A stretch of DNA of 64,000 bases from Undaria pinnatifida (taxonomy: Eukaryota > Sar > Phaeophyceae > Laminariales > Alariaceae), in contig JABAKD010000015.1 of NCBI GenBank assembly GCA_012845835.1, forward strand, positions 7,661,967 to 7,725,966, given 5' to 3'. Each line of letters starts with the position of its first letter. The first letter of the stretch is position 1. Positions 1 through 11,900 of the stretch are shown piece by piece. Made by a program: the position numbers and the translations under genes. Under the pieces are notes generated by a model. It worked only from the letters and a program-made list of their open reading frames with translations, was not told where the DNA came from and did no database searches.

Positions 1-1
1 A

Positions 2-2452
2 GTGGATGGCGTCAGCATACGTACGAGGAATTTGCGGTACTCGTTTCACCTCCTCCGAGAACCGCTTGTCGTCCGGGGTAGAGGTGGCGTAGGTAAAGGC
101 CTTGTACGACAGAAATGGTTCGCTGTTGGTGTGGGCAAAATCCTCACGCGTGGTCATGTTCTTGACCCTTGGTTCCGCCGTTGCTAGGTATAGTAGTTGG
201 CTGGGAGTTAGAGAGCTGTCGAAGGCGTCGTCCGTGTTCGGGTTGGATCTTGTACTTGCCCGTGTGAAGGCGTCGTCCGTGTTCGGGTTGGATCTTGTAC
301 TGGCCCGTGTGACTCGAGGCTGTGCGATCGGCCCTTCAGCAGGTAATGAGGCAGGCACGACCCCAGATGAACCAGTAGTGGCAGAATCGATTCCAGGTGA
401 CGATGCTCCAGCTACCTGTGATGATGTGTCCTCTTCCTCCGGAGATGATGCCTCTTGCTGTTGTGGAGATGATGATGCCTCTTGTTGGTCAGTGTTCGCG
501 TGTAGCATGTCCCTGATCCTCGCACGAAGGCGCTCCACTTCAGCAGAAGTAGCCTCCCCCGGTGTGTCAAGGATGGTGAAGTCCAGGAAGGAGGTGTGGT
601 CCATCATGTCATCCTCGTAGTTTTCATCGTCCATATAGTCGATTCCTGCGGGGGGCATGGAGTACGGTGGTTTCTCCAAGAAGGTGGCATTTCTGCTTCC
701 CACCACAGTCCCTTTTGCTGGGTTGTAGATACGATAGGCTCTGCTGTCCAGGCTGAACCCGCAGAGCTTCCCTTGCCAAGCTTTGTCGCCGAGCTTTGGC
801 GTGTAGGTCTCAACGTGAACGAACGATCTTGATCCGATAGCCCGTAGACCCGACAAGTCTGCCTCCTTGCCGTGCATCTGGGAGAATGGTGTCGTTCCCC
901 CCAAGGCGGAGTGTGGAGACCTGTTGCTCAGGTGTACTGCCATAAAGAATAGTTCCCCCCACATGTTACGTGGGAAGTTACCATCCTTCAAGAAGCACCT
1001 GGTTATGGTGGCGAGTGTCCTCCCATCGCGCTCGGATACGCCATTCTGTTGGGGCGTTGCTGTCGCAGTGTATTCCACACTGATGCCGGAGTCGACACAG
1101 AGGGTTTTGAGCTCGTGGGAGATATATTCTCCTCCCTTGTCGCACCTCAGTCGTTGGATACGTAGTCCGAGTGGAACTGCCACCGTCTTGTTGTAGAGGT
1201 GGAGCGAGTCGACTGCCTCATTTTTGGATTTGAGAAGGAAGATCTCCTTCATGCGGGAGAAGTCATCAGTGAACTTGCTGACATACTTGTATTCTCCCCG
1301 GGCTGCTGGCGTGATGGGCCCCATAAGGTCCGTGTATACTAGCTCCATGGGTCCCTCAGTCTTGTGGTTGGTCTTTTTCGGGTGAGCCTTTTGAATGCTC
1401 TTTCTCACTGCGCATATGTCGCAGTCGGACACAGTGTCAGTGTATTCAACACCGTTGCCTTCCGTCTTGCGAAGAAGCTCCATGTTGCCGGGGTTCATGT
1501 GTCCCAGCATCCTGTGCCAGGTGTCTGCGCTTACTTGTGCTGCGAGAGCCACTGCAGGTGCTGATGGTGTCTCGGTCACAGCCGTCACATCCGTCTCGGC
1601 CACATCCGTCACAGCCGTCTCTTCCGCAGCCGTCACAGCCGTCACAGCCGTCTCTTCCGCAGCCGTCACAGCCGTCACAGCCGTCTTGGTCCCAGCCGTC
1701 CCAGCCGTCTTGGCAACAGCCGTCATAGCCGTCACGGTCTTCTTGGTCGTAGCCGTCACAGCCGTCTTGGCAACAGCCATCACATCCGTATTGGTCGCGG
1801 TTATGCCGGCACGACTGCGCAGTGACACGTCAAACGAGCACATGCCCGCATCCTTGTTGTGCTGGTTCAGCAAGAGAGACGTCGTGCTGTTGAACTTGAT
1901 GTGGGGGTTCCCTTGCTGCAGGATGGTGTTTACACCTGACTTCATTGCTGTTGCTGAGGAGATGAGGTGTCGCCCCATTCCAGGTACGATCAGCGCGAAG
2001 ATGCGCACAGGAATAGGCAGGCCCGTCGGATTGATTATGTGCCCACATATGGTGCCAGTTCCTGTGGCGAACACCTTTTTGTTTCCAGCGGTCACGATGG
2101 GCTTTGGCGTATCCAGTTTCCTGTATCTTCTCATCATTTGCTGTCGTCCTGAGATCAACTCGTCGTCGACGAAGTGATCCGATGCGCCGCTATCCACTAG
2201 CATGGTGAATGTGTCCGAGTTGGAATCTGAGGTCCTTTCGCAGTTTTCTGTCGTCTGTGCTGAGAACGCGAATCCTTGGTCGAAGTCATCGTCAAAGTTG
2301 AGGGAAGGTTTGTCTCCGTCATCGTTAGTTGGAGCAGAGCCAGCAGTGAGAACGGAAGAGGCGAGATTGGCAGCTCCGGGGTCTGGACGCGGGCCACCTT
2401 GGGCGTAGCACTTCTCGTGGCTGTGAAAAGCAGTCTTGTGAATAGAGCACCA
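2..2452 (-). CDS. copia pol: protease, integrase (partial, runs off left edge)
   Basis: I checked this minus frame codon by codon and found no stop from 2452 to the edge. Order: WCSIHKT motif directly after the TAG; aspartic protease with VDSGASDH at 2174-2197; an in-frame Val-Thr-Ala rich tandem tract (about 1577-1790); GAG-pre-integrase with WHRMLGHMNP; integrase catalytic core with DLMGP, CDKGGEY and QNGVSER supplying the D-D-E residues (down to about 1030); then the copia integrase C-terminal domain (FVHVETYTPKLGDKAW) and an acidic Ser/Glu-rich linker. The linker has a 45-bp tandem duplication at 221-310, two copies differing by one base. The reverse transcriptase should begin just beyond the window. 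The long antisense frame at 1395-2177 (+) is a shadow. Confidence 0.87.
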
Positions 2453-2455
2453 CTA

Positions 2456-3332
2456 CTGCCCAGCGCCTCCTGCCTTTGATCCGGCCTGCTTTCCGAAGGA
2501 TTTCTTGTTTTGGTCCCGGTTGGTCTCGTTCCTCTTCTTCCAGCAGTTCCGAACGAGATGACCGTCCTTCCCGCAGTGACTGCAAGTGGACGTCTCGGCT
2601 GACGGCCATGCCACGCCCAGCGACTTTCCCGGCACCGCTGCTGCGTGAGAGGTCATCAAGGCACAGGTGGCGCATGGTGGTCTGCATCTGGTCGATGTCA
2701 AATGTTGGATCACGATACATCATGAGCTTGATGTCCTTGTATTCCGGGGTGAATCCCTGGACGCAAATATCCTTGAATCTCCTGTTGGAGATGGATTCAC
2801 CCATCCTCTCAAGCTCGGAGCGAGCAAGGGTCTTTTCCATGAAGTAGTCGTCCGGATCCTGCCCTTGCTTCATAGAAGAAGAGACCAGCTTCTCCATAGT
2901 GGAGCGTACAACTTCGTCAGTCACCTTGTTGTATTTGTTAACCAGTTATTGAAGGGCCCGTTGACCGTTCCCGCTTGTACCAGATGTGTCCTCGTGCTTG
3001 ACGATGAGGAGTGCCGTTGGTTTCTCTGTGAGCAGGTAGAGAATTGCGTAGAGGTCTTCATTCGCCCGGTCGTAGTCGGCAAATGCTTCGTCGAGAGAAG
3101 CTTGATCTCCGGTCGCGCCGGCAGGGGTGGGAGAAATCCCGGTGTCTGACGTTTCTTTGCTCGGTCGTGGCTTGCCTTTGATAAGGCTTGCAATATCGCG
3201 GCACGTGACCCCGAGAACTACCGCCATTCTCTTGTGCCACTCGCGGAATTCTCCTGGCTTGCGCCCGTCAAAAATCCGCAGCCCTTCAATGGCATTGGTG
3301 AGATTGCCGCTGTTATTGGCGGAGTCCTCCAT
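2456..3332 (-). pseudogene. copia gag polyprotein, interrupted
   Basis: Gag forms the capsid-like particle that packages element RNA. The ATG at 3332 opens a frame whose N-terminal part has the pattern of copia gag (FDGRKPGEFREWHKRM, then a helical UBN2-like region with ERMGESISNRRFKDICVQGF). An in-frame TAA at 2946-2948 interrupts it, and the same frame continues at once as LVNKYNKVTDEVV, so this is a simple nonsense change. Between about 2713 and 2560 the coding frame shifts by one, because the knuckle CSHCGKDGHLVRNC (C-x2-C-x4-H-x4-C, 2543-2584) lies in the pol frame. The knuckle frame ends at TAG 2453-2455. Either the copy is dead or the assembly carries small errors; reads would decide. 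Confidence 0.8.
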
Positions 3333-3406
3333 TATGGTAGGTACTTGGCCTAGCGACTACTATGATTATTACAACAGCAGCAGCACCACAGGATACAGCA
3401 GCAGCA

Positions 3407-4456
3407 CGTAGGATACACTTTCGAAAATAAATTCCAAAAGGTGAGCTGCTCGTACGTATTGATGGTCTGTTGGGGTCCTCGATTTCCGGAGATCAAACTT
3501 TCAAAAAAATATTTCCCTGGGTTCAGAAGTGGTCCTCTTGGAAATCGTGAAGTCTCTATCCACGGGGTGGACTACGCTAAGCAGGGCCCCTAACCTCAGT
3601 GAAACTGGGTTGTGCTTTGAGGTTGCTTTCAACAGCGTACTGCAGTGTTACTCGACGATGAGTCGAGGTTTGTGGTCCACACTTCGAAATGAAATATGTG
3701 GCAGGAGGAGGTGAGTTTTTCACACCTGCCTCCAATAACGCAGTGATGCTCTGCGGGTAATCTCGCACGTTTGATACAGTCCTAACTTGCAGCAGTACTC
3801 GTATGCTACGGCAGTTGTTGGTGGACTGATACAACAGTCCTAACTGCAGCAGTACTCGTAGTTTACAGAAGTTGTTGGTGGACTCTAATGCGGGACCCTC
3901 TTAGATACACGCAGTATTTTAAATCGCTCACTTTTACGTTATTGGATGTCGTTCCTCTCGTATTCGTATTGTTGTAGAAGCTCTCAGCTGTAGCAGATAT
4001 CTTGATCGTGACGTTGATTCCTGCTGCAGCCTGGCTCGGGGTGGTGATGTTGACCGATGAATCCCGTAGCTTGTCGCGTTTTGCGCGAGACGAGGGTCGT
4101 AACCTAAAATAGATGACGATTGGCGTGTGTACCCGCTTGTAGCTGGTGTATACGCCTAGACCCGCTTACCGATGACCAGATAAGACACAGCCTATATGAT
4201 TTGAGAGACAAACGCAAGTCACTGTGAGGTGAACTTCATACGAGAGCTTCAAAGAAGAGAAGAAGAAGAGTATTGGCGACTCCAGGCCGATGTTGTATTG
4301 TTTGATTGTTGTGCTCAGCTGAAGATGGTGAGCAAAGATGGAGTGAGCATGTAGGGGCGGTGCGTGTGTGCGCTCACAGCTCAAAACAAACCAAGAGGAA
4401 GACCCCCTTATTCAAGTCCAGGACCCTTGTTTTACAGCAACAATTATTATCCTACA
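3407..4456 (-). repeat. candidate 5' LTR of the copia element
   Basis: The gag leader region has no coding potential. On the minus strand a segment starts TGTAGGAT at 4456 and ends ATCCTACG at 3407, nearly perfect short inverted termini, about 1050 bp apart and 75 bp before the gag ATG. The last base breaks the usual TG...CA rule and I see no convincing tRNA primer-binding site next to it, so the edges are tentative. Inside is an imperfect tandem pair at about 3777-3883 (unit about 55 bp, containing GCAGCAGTACTCGTA). The second LTR lies outside the window, so the boundary cannot be confirmed here. Confidence 0.3.
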
Positions 4457-6156
4457 GGGTACGTACATGACCCTCAACAACTACAGCAAATAGTATGCTA
4501 CCGGTTTCCGGAGGGATGCTGAATGGATATCCTTCTTCATGTCTACCAGTACGTACGTACTACAAACGTACTACAACACACACCTGTACTTGGTAATGGT
4601 AACATATACCAGACATGATAGAGTTTGAAAACTGCTGTGTATCATATCTCTACGATACCCTCTTGCTATGTTATGCTACTCTTTAGTGGAGACTGCTCGC
4701 TATATGTACGAGTATAAGACAGGTTCTTCCTGTTGCTAAAACGATACTCAAACCACAAGGTATTCCCATCAGACATAAGCACTACCTGATCAAAATACTG
4801 TCTGCTGGTACAAACATGCGCAACGTATACCAGATGATCTGTGTTATCTACTAACGAAAATGATGGCTTCTAATACGTACCAATCGCTGACACTGTAGTC
4901 TTTTTTTTGGGGGGGGGCGGGGTGTACTCAATGTCGTGCATTGCCGTAGTCTTCAGACCATATCCACTGCATACAGAGGAGAGGGCGGGGCGGGGGCGGT
5001 GCTCACTTGTTGCTTGTTTTAGTCTTTTTGACCATTGACCACGCATCCCTTTCGAGACGGAGCACGAAGGAGGGGGGAGGTATTAGGGTTACGGTTAGCC
5101 TCGGGGCTGTAGGTGCGGCACACCCACCGCGTTCTCGTTGCGGTGTTGGTGTTGGTGGTGGAGCGGGAGGGGGGGGCGGGGGTGTTAGTGGTGGTCGGGA
5201 TGAAGGGGTCGTGGCGGTGGAGATGGAGGTGGGACGTGGAGGTCGTGGTAGGGTATTGAGCGAGCAACCAGAAGCGGCGAGACGGGTCGATTCGACCGGA
5301 TGGTGCTATGACTCTCACAACCCTTAGGCTTTAGGATTTTCATATATAAAAAAAAACAACGAAAGAAAAGGACGAATATAGCGTCGGACCACACGAAGAA
5401 ACACGGGGCTGCCAGGATGGGAATCATGGAATGGGTGCCCGAACTTGCAAACACAACACGAGTTGTACCTCACACGTCCAGCATGCGAGCTATCAGTGCT
5501 GACACGCGTGGCAAGGTAGAGGTAACAGCACTTTTGGACCAATTATGAGTGGCCGGCTCCTTATCCTGGGAAACAACTCGATACATTTGCAAGACCTATT
5601 TGTGTTTCCTATTCTAGTGGTTGTACACCTAGGCCATGAGAATGTTAATCGGAGTCATTCATCCCTCGCTAGGGGTGAAGCAGATTCTAAGTTTTTTCTG
5701 AGCTCCTAACGCGAGGAGCCAGCTCAATATCAACACCACCCGAAACATGACTGGCTTGGAAGACATTCGTTCGCGCAACCCGAACCAAGATTTCTGTGCG
5801 CTACTGCTGTAGTCCTCATACAAATATTCTCGCAAAGTTATCACACTAACCGATAGTTACACGCTCACATCGCTCAGAAACGCCTGGCCAAAAAAAAGAA
5901 ACCCCTACCGCGGGATGGCTCATCGGGCGGAGCGAGCGACATTTATCAAATTTGAGTGTCGGGTAAGGCCAAGGAGCTCCCCCAAAGGAGGGACCTCAGA
6001 AGAAGAGAGGTGGACTGATACCCTATCCTTGGTCCTGCGCCCTGTGCGCTCACACTCGACAGTCGGTTCCGTCGCAGAAAGCGCGAGAGTGTTGAGCGAG
6101 CGAAATCCGATGGAATATCCCCCCGCCCCCCACCCCCTTTGTTATGCCTTCACAAG
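4457..6156. other. no clear gene; dispersed-repeat fragments
   Basis: This stretch separates the copia element from the first recognised hydroxylase exon. It holds a copy of the G-rich 'ACCATTGACCACGCATCC' dispersed repeat (about 4905-5080), a G/GT-rich tract (5110-5260), and scraps resembling the SINE body (GCGAGAGTGTTGAGCGAGC near 6082). Upstream exons of the hydroxylase domain should lie here or left of the copia insertion, but I could not identify any. An open stretch at about 5418-5548 (+) is too short and anonymous to call. The last 40 bases before 6157 are pyrimidine-rich and fit a splice acceptor. Confidence 0.5.
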
Positions 6157-6306
6157 GTGGACTTTTTTGTGGGAACCGACGTGGACCACATGAGGAAGGC
6201 GATGATGGACGAGGGGCGAGTTGTCGAGCTTAACAATCAGGCGAAGCACGCCGTTACGAACGGGTGGTCAAGGAGTCGGGTCCACCTCATCTTGGACTAC
6301 GTGGAG
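6157..6306 (+). CDS. exon A: C-terminal half of Asp/Asn hydroxylase domain
   Basis: The 50 codons are flanked by a pyrimidine-rich acceptor ending CACAAG and a donor GTGAGG, with phase 0 at both ends. Translation includes GRVVELNNQAKHAVTN and RSRVHLILDYVE. In the PF05118 family this segment carries the second iron-binding His (here codon 6247-6249) and the Arg that binds 2-oxoglutarate. The upstream His/Asp half of the fold is not in view. Exon B continues with an 'xxPGA...QTRRSID' sequence that I read as the end of the same domain. Recognition is by motif only, without an alignment. Confidence 0.7.
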
Positions 6307-8953
6307 GTGAGGGGGGTGATGCAGTCCACAGCTCACGACCTATATTATCTGGACCCTATAGATAGTCTACTATAGATCCTATAGCACGTCTAGTTTAGGT
6401 AATCTTGACTTGGCTTGATGACTCGATGCTTGGTTTGACTTGACCCTGTATTTGCTAGATGGGAGTCGGCAAGGTAATCGGTAAGTGCTCTTAGCCGACT
6501 AGCTGTTTTAGTCGGCAAGCCGGCTGGCGAAGCCAGCTGATGGCGAGCCGAGTCGCCTGCTTGAGTCAGGCGCGCGAAGCGAGCCTATTTAACCGTTACA
6601 AAAGGATGATCGAGGAATCGGGTCCACCTCATATTAAACTATTAATACGTGGAGGTGAGGGGATGAATGGCCCACATATCTAACAGACCACAATCTAGAT
6701 GATCTAGATGATCTGAATGATCTAAGTCGTGTAGACCATCTAGGTGATCCAAGTAGTAGATTATAAAGGCTAGTTCAAGTTAAAAGCCTGAAATTTATTT
6801 CCCGGTGAAAGTCCACGCTGTTTTTTCGATTCAAAGACCGTGAAAATTTGCACGTTATCTATGTGCCGTAGCGAAGACCTCACCTGTCGTTTTGTTTTTT
6901 TCTTTTGCCTGTTTTTTGTCAGTGAAGTTTTTTTGGGAAATGTAGATCATCTTAGACCAACTATTTCGGCTAAAAAAAAAAAAAAAGGAAAAAATCCCGA
7001 ACGTTAGGCCTCGAAATAGGCATGTAGAACAGGTGGGCAAAATTTCAGGGTCTATATCTCAAAAACGGCGTGAGCATTCGGACTTTTGTGCGTAAGAATG
7101 AGAGATGCGTTATTTCGTTCAAATGACTTGATTTTAGTGTAGGATCCAGTTTTTTCGCTTTATTCTGCTTAATGTTGAACATAGGAAAGTAATATATTCG
7201 ATTTTTTGCCCGAGTTTTTCTACAGACATGCCTTGGAGTACCGCCAACCGGTTCGTTCAAAAAGCGACGAGTTTATTTCTTCGCCACCGCTTGGAAAAAG
7301 CCTGGATATTATTGAAAACGTTGAAAGCTTGTCATTCGTCGATACGAGTTGCGCTCCTAGGCAGCCCGAGGCCGTTAGAGAAAAACTGGCCATGTCACCA
7401 TCTTCCACTGGTCATGGCGGTCAGTATGACACTCAATATTCACCCTTTGACAAGACATTGCGAAAAAAGTATGACACTCAATATTCACCCTTTGACAAGA
7501 CATTGCGAAAAAATCCCGAACGTTAGGCCTCGAAATAGGCATGTAGAACAGGTGGGCAAAATTTCAGGGTCTATATCTCAAAAACGGCGTGAGCATTCGG
7601 ACTTTTGTGCGTAAGAATGAGAGATGCGTTATTTCGTTCAAATGACTTGATTTTAGTGTAGGATCCAGTTTTTTCGCTTTATTCTGCTTAATGTTGAACA
7701 TAGGAAAGTAAGATATTCGATTTTTTGCCCGAGTTTTTCTACAGACATGCCTTGGAGTACCGCCAACCGGTTCGTTCAAAAAGCGACGAGTTTATTTCTT
7801 CGCCACCGCTTGGAAAAAGCCTGGATATTATTGAAAACGTTGAAAGCTTGTCATTCGTCGATACGAGTTGCGCTCCTAGGCAGCCCGAGGTCGTAAGAAA
7901 AAAACTGGCCATGTCACCATCTTCCACTGGTCATGGCGGTCAGTATGACACTCAATATTCACCCTTTGACAAGACATTGCGAGCGGCATTCGTGCGGGAG
8001 ATAATTTCGGGCTTACAACTTGAACCAGTCTGTATGTGTTTGGAGACGATCTAGATCCTGCAGATAGATAATCTAGATCCTATATAGGGTGGTCATCGAA
8101 TCGTGTCCACCCCACCCTACATTACGAGAAGGTGAGGGGTGAAAGAGTCCGCACATCGAACATATGACGGTCTTGACAGTCTAGTAATATATGATCCAGC
8201 ACAATATAACCACAACAGTAACAACAAACAACAAATAACCCATGTCGTATCCCCCCCCTGTTTCCCCTCCCTCTCCCACCTCCATACGTCTAGCTATCCA
8301 GCAGGACTACCCTTTGGAAACAATACGGCTATCCCCCGGAACAAATCTCGCGCAAATGCTGCGAATCATCAATGCGGGGTAGCAGCAACTCCCCCCTCTC
8401 CTCCGCCCCCCATAAGCCTGCCCAACCAACAGGACTGCCCTGGGAAAATAGTACGGCTATCCCAACAAGCAAACAACCCACGTACCCCCCCCCCCACTCT
8501 CGCCCCCCACCCGCTCACTCGTCCGGCAGGACTACCCATAGAACAACAACATCAGCCCTCCCGCCCCCCGCCCCCCTCCCCCCCAACACGCCAGCCCAAC
8601 CAACAGGACTACCCTTTGGAAATAGTACGGCTATCTCAACAACAACGTCAGCAAACAACATACAACACTAGCCCTCCCGCCGCCCCCGCCACCCCCACCC
8701 TGCCCCCCCCAACACGCCTGCCCAACCAACAGGACTACCCTTTGGAGGTAGTACGGCTATCTCAACAGCAACACCAATGCCAGCGAACGACAAACAATAA
8801 CCGCCCTTTATTTCCCGTCCCCCCATCCGCATATCCATCCGACAGGACTATCGTACCCACAAGAGAAATACAACGACAGCCCCCGCACACACGTGCCCAA
8901 CCAAACTGACTACCCTTCAGAAAGAGAACGGCTATCTCCCGGAGCATACATTC

Positions 8954-8997
<44 letters not shown>

Positions 8998-11900
8998 ATC
9001 AACCACCCTCTCCCCCCTCGCGCGATGTCTGCCTGGTCGGTGAAAACCCGACGTGTTCCGTCCCGGCATTGTAGGAATGCGAAGGTCTAATAGCTATGGT
9101 CATACGACTACGGCCATGCATCAAATTAATACCCCCCACCCCAACACGCCTACCCAACCAATAGTACCACCTTTAAAATTAGTGCCTGTATCCCCCGGAG
9201 CAAACCTTGGCAACAACCGTAGCAACCCCCCCCCCCCCCCCCCCCACAACACGCCTACTCAACCAACAGGAATGCTCTTTGGAAATAGTGCAGCTAGTAT
9301 ACCCCCCGGAGAAAACGTTAACAATACTAACAGCCCCCTTCTCCCCCTCGCTCCCCCCCGGGGTTGGCGACGGTTGACAGCGTCGCTGTAAAACACGCCT
9401 CTCACTGGGTGAGCTGACCACCAGGGCACCGTCTTCTCCCCCCCGCGTTTTTAAGTTTTGCCGGTATCCAAGAAGGTGGTCGAGTTAGATGATATTGTGC
9501 GGGGTGGAGAACTTTATCTGCACGCCACGGGGATGATGTCACGTAGTGTAAGCCGGTCGCCCCGGTGACGTATCAGGTTATCCTCGAGCCTGGTATAGGT
9601 CAGTTTCGTTAGTTCGAGCCCCGCCGAGTGCATGCTCGTATAAATTCGCTGGGACTTTTTCTTGTACATAAATTGACTTGCGGAAAGCGCGAGAGCGTGA
9701 GTTAGCAACACTCGATGAAAAATCGACGAACGGTGGGATTGCTGAACCCTATGCGCGATAAAAATTGAAGGCAAGAACCGGGGGGGTACAAGGGTCGACA
9801 CCTGTGACCACAGCTTGTCCAGAAGCTGGAAAGTAAAAGTGTGAGAGAAAAAAAAAAGTGTGCATATGGTGAGACACCCACGAGGCAGTTACATAGTGTC
9901 CTCATTGCTGTTTCTGGAAGTGGCCACACCAGAAAACGAATGGATTTATTGTAAGTAAGAAAGTGTGCACGAAGTGAGGAAGTCCGCCTCACAACTGGCC
10001 CTTAGCAGGATGCAGGTCGTCCTTCATGCGACTCGCCGAGCACCTCACGGCGCTTCGCTTGGTGCACGCGATGTCCGCCTGGTTGGTGAAAACCCAATGT
10101 ACTCCATCCCGCCGTTTTATGTCTATAGTCATACGACTAAGGCTATGCATGAAATGAGCACATCCCCTACCCCCCCCCCCCCACGCGTGCCCAGCTAGCA
10201 CCCTTGAGAAGTTGTGCGGCGACCCCGCGGAGAAGACCTTACCAACAACAATGAAAAAACACGCCTACACAAGCACCAGGACCACCCTTTGGAGTTTGTG
10301 CGGCTATACCCCGGAGCAAACCTTAACAACAACACTGACCCCCAACTTATTATTATATATACATATATATATTTTGGGGGGGTGTAACCGACTTTCGTTT
10401 TCGAATGCTGCATTAAGAGTAACAAATAAGATAACTATTAATAATAATATTCTGTATTCGTACTCCTCCCGATATTAAAGCCGGGGGGTAGAAAAAACAA
10501 AATAAACCGCCTACCATACATATGATAGAGAAGTATAGTGGAAACTACAGCAATAAAATTATAAAATAGATGTGATGTTAGATCTAGCTCAAAATTCCCC
10601 ACCTAAAGTAAAAAAATACCAACACTTACCATTATGGTGAACAAGAAGTAGGACCCCTCCCAATAAAAACTCTCCCATAGTCTATAGTATATTGCAAGTA
10701 CCGACAACTCAGCTTGCAAAGATGAGCATTGACCTGAAATCCGTCGAACTCACGGCTTACGTCCTTGAAATATTTTTTATAAAATACTCCTTATGTATAT
10801 GCTTGTATGTATATGTGTTTTTTTTAACAAAACAGTATGACCCCTCCCATTATGAAAAAACTCACCCACATAGTGTATTGCAAGTACCAACAACGCAGCT
10901 TGCAAAGATGAGTATTGACCCGGAATTCGTCGAACTCACGGCTGACGTCCTTGAAATATTTTTAGAAAATAACCCCCGACAGTAACATCCCCCCCCCCCC
11001 CCCCAACACGCCTACCCAACCACCAGGACTAGCCTTTATAATTTTGTGCGGCTATTCCCCGGAGGGAGCAAACCTTGACACCGCTATTGCACCCCTCACA
11101 CATTGACAATATATGGGACACTGGGACCACATCTGCATTCCTTAGGGAATCTCCGTATATTCCGCAAGACACACTGCTGTGCTTTGAACTTTAAAATGTT
11201 GCAGGTTGCAAGCGTGTACCTTCGTGCTATCGTTGGCGCTCACCGAAACGGCAGATAGTTTTTCATGTCGATTTAGGGCCGCGACCATTTCGCCGAAAGT
11301 CGAATAACTTCTCCAGGATTCAGTTTGCACAGCTTTTTTTTAGATTTGAACCTGGTATTTTTGGATCGGTGAAAGGTTTCTGTGAAGAACACCAAGTTTA
11401 ATTTTGACAAAAGCTGTGCAAACTAAAAATCCTCGAAGCACAAACCTCGCTTTCAGCGACGTGGTTGCGTCCCTAAATCGGCATGAAATTATCTGCCGTT
11501 TTGGTGAGCTCTCGTGATAGCACTAGGTACACGGTTGCACCACCTGCAACATTTATAGTTTCAAGTACAGCAGTTTGCGGTGCAGAATTACGGGGTGCCC
11601 CTAAGGAATGTAGGTGTGGTTCCAGTCTCTCAAATGAGTCCCGACGTTGAAGAATTCGGGATTTTTGTAAGAGGTGCAACACAGGTGTTAACAGCAACAA
11701 CAATAAATATCCCTAATACTAACACCCCCGCCCCCCCAACACGCCTACCCAACCATCAGGACTACGCTTTGGAATTAGTGCGGCTGTCCCCCGGCGCAAA
11801 CCTTAACAACAGTAATACCCCCCAACAAAAACAATAACCCCCCCCCCCCCACCCTCCCCCCCAACACGCCTGCCCAACCAACAGGACTATCCTTTAGAGA

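Larger units (their letters stand above)
2..4456 (-). mobile_element. Ty1/copia LTR retrotransposon, 5' two thirds, truncated by window edge
   Basis: Read on the minus strand the order is: possible 5' LTR (about 4456-3407), leader, gag start at 3332, CCHC zinc knuckle, aspartic protease, GAG-pre-integrase, integrase core and integrase C-terminal domain. This protease-integrase order before reverse transcriptase is diagnostic of Ty1/copia. Reverse transcriptase, RNase H and the 3' LTR would lie left of position 1. Gag carries one in-frame TAA and one frameshift, and a TAG separates the knuckle from pol. Pol itself is open for about 817 codons, so the copy is fairly young but probably not autonomous as assembled. 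It sits just upstream of the hydroxylase-sulfotransferase gene and could separate it from its missing 5' exons (inference). Confidence 0.88.
8270..11884 (+). repeat. array of about 13 decayed copies of the exon B splice acceptor
   Basis: The true acceptor reads C-rich tract, AACACGCCTGCCCAACCAACAG, then exon B (GACTATCCTTTAGAGATAGTG...). Degenerate copies of this acceptor-plus-exon-start occur near 8305, 8436, 8533, 8619, 8744, 8850, 8915, 9160, 9268, 10200, 10278, 11025 and 11752. Each is preceded by a C-run and followed by text like GTGCGGCTATCCCCCGGAGC, then AACAACAA. The copy at 8305 extends deepest into exon B (to GCAAATGCTGCGAATCATC). Most keep the AG. Unrelated insertions (SINE, other repeats) interrupt the array. 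The open frame seen across 8139-8909 is this repeat, not a gene. Confidence 0.85.

Noticed and set aside
1395-2177. 260-codon plus-strand open frame rich in Val/Ala/Ser
   Set aside because: It is antisense to copia pol, whose minus frame has protease and integrase motifs; the length comes from the repeated GTC-ACA-GCC tract.
5418-5548. Possible upstream exon of the hydroxylase domain
   Set aside because: It is open and ends near a weak GTAGAG site, but it is in no recognisable hydroxylase motif and its phase could not be tied to exon A.
8139-8909. 256-codon Pro/Gln-rich open frame with repeated NQQDYPLE(I/V)VRLS
   Set aside because: It is produced by the tandem copies of the exon B acceptor; spacers and unit edges match splice-junction duplication, and the frame holds only in part of the array.
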